A DNA stretch of 64,000 nucleotides from Paracoccaceae bacterium. GTDB taxonomy: Bacteria; Pseudomonadota; Alphaproteobacteria; Rhodobacterales; Rhodobacteraceae. Under the pieces are notes generated by a model. That model was given only the letters and a program-made list of their open reading frames with translations. It did not search any database and was not told the DNA's origin. The position numbers and the translations under genes were made by a program. Where the stretch lies: NCBI GenBank assembly GCA_006226775.1, contig SBGD01000061.1, positions 1 to 64,000 on the forward strand, written 5' to 3'. The stretch's first letter is position 1; the number at the start of each line of letters is the position of its first letter. Shown piece after piece: positions 63,290 through 64,000 of this stretch.

Positions 63290-64000
63290 TCAGCTTTCCG
63301 CCGGAGCCTCGGCAGGGGCCGCTTCGGCCACGACTTCCTCGGCCGGGGCTTCTTCCATGGCGCCGATGTCGACACCGGCAGCGCCGAGCTGGGCCGACAT
63401 GCCGTCAAGGGCTGCACGGCTGGCCAGGTCGCAATAGAGCGCGATGGCGCGGGCGGCGTCGTCGTTGCCGGGGATGATGTAGTCCACGCCATCGGGCGAG
63501 CAGTTGGTGTCGACGATGGCGACCACCGGGATGCCCAGCTTGTTGGCCTCGGCCACGGCCAGCGCTTCCTTCTTGACGTCGATGACGAAGAGCAGATCGG
63601 GCACGCCGCCCATTTCGCGGATCCCGCCAAGCGAGGCTTCCAGCTTGGTCTGGTCACGCTCCATGCCCAGGCGCTCTTTCTTGGTCAGGCCCTCGGCGCC
63701 GCCTTCCATCTTCTCGTCGATCGACTTCAGACGCGCGATCGACTGCGACACGGTCTTCCAGTTGGTCAGCGTGCCACCCAGCCAGCGGTGGTTCATGTAA
63801 TACTGCGCGCATTTCTCGGCGGCTTCGGCGACGGGCGCCGAGGCCTGGCGCTTGGTGCCGACAAACAGCACCCGGCCGCCCTTGGCGACGGTGTCGCGGA
63901 TCGCCTGCAGCGCATGGTCCAGCATCGGGACGGTCTGCGTCAGGTCCATGATATGGATGCCGTTGCGCGCGCCATAGATATAGGGCCCCATGCGGGGGTT
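63290..64000 (-). CDS. rpsB: 30S ribosomal protein S2 (5' end outside window)
   Basis: The visible 236 or so C-terminal residues of S2 include [47 protein letters not shown] and [27 protein letters not shown]. The Ala/Glu/Pro-rich tail at the end is typical of alphaproteobacteria. The first roughly 20-25 residues and the start codon lie beyond base 64000. rpsB-tsf is the usual order; pyrH does not follow tsf here. Confidence 0.97.
   Translation of the reverse strand, partial: NPRMGPYIYGARNGIHIMDLTQTVPMLDHALQAIRDTVAKGGRVLFVGTKRQASAPVAEAAEKCAQYYMNHRWLGGTLTNWKTVSQSIARLKSIDEKMEGGAEGLTKKERLGMERDQTKLEASLGGIREMGGVPDLLFVIDVKKEALAVAEANKLGIPVVAIVDTNCSPDGVDYIIPGNDDAARAIALYCDLASRAALDGMSAQLGAAGVDIGAMEEAPAEEVVAEAAPAEAPAES

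Overview
The window is a GC-rich chromosomal segment of an alphaproteobacterium, most likely a member of the Rhodobacteraceae (Roseobacter group). The grounds are the order frr-uppS-cdsA-dxr-rseP-bamA-skp-fabZ-lpxA-lpxI-lpxB, an aglEFGAK alpha-glucoside operon, alphaproteobacterial-type PstC and PstA with enlarged N-termini, LpxI instead of LpxH, a VirR/IalB-type periplasmic protein, and intergenic palindromes typical of that family. No rRNA, tRNA, CRISPR array, transposase or prophage gene was seen. Almost all the DNA is coding, in operons with short or overlapping junctions.

Layout. 0-4 kb (minus): a secreted hypothetical protein, then a four-gene one-carbon cluster (PF13769-type small protein, methylenetetrahydrofolate reductase, HAD hydrolase, methyl-THF:corrinoid methyltransferase). 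4-9 kb: ppx/gppA and rlmE on plus; icd and a Bcr/CflA drug exporter on minus. 9.4-19.2 kb: an alpha-glucoside unit. LacI-type regulator, glucokinase and a beta-hydroxyacid-dehydrogenase-like oxidoreductase run leftward; aglE-F-G-A-K run rightward from a divergent promoter with a perfect 14-bp operator. Together they import glucosides, hydrolyse them to glucose and phosphorylate it. 19.3-30.8 kb (plus): translation, isoprenoid, phospholipid and envelope genes frr to lpxB, feeding lipid A, lipid carrier, outer-membrane assembly and sigma-E proteolysis.

30.8-40 kb: an IalB-like secreted protein, an unusual 0.5 kb spacer with operator palindromes and a candidate small RNA, a HerA-like ATPase, then a minus-strand branched-chain amino acid ABC operon (livK-G-F-H-M) interrupted by a SAM methyltransferase and possibly a 43-codon ORF. 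40-48 kb: a PQQ-type aldose dehydrogenase, a secreted hypothetical, a GlxA-type regulator divergent from class II DAHP synthase, a PAS_5 protein divergent from yicC-gmk, and a trans-sulfuration-family PLP enzyme. 48-55.5 kb: the phosphate regulon phoR-pstSCAB-phoU-phoB with a three-repeat Pho box before pstS.

55.6-64 kb: glutaryl-CoA dehydrogenase with a FucU/RbsD protein, a ClpP-fold/SH3-like secreted protein, ilvD, a LuxR-type solo, a structured non-coding stretch with two operator-like palindromes, and tsf-rpsB (rpsB runs off the right end). The most interesting leads are the repeated AAAGCGCTTT-type palindromes next to two possible non-coding RNAs, the extra genes inside the liv operon, and small ORFs below ordinary size cut-offs.
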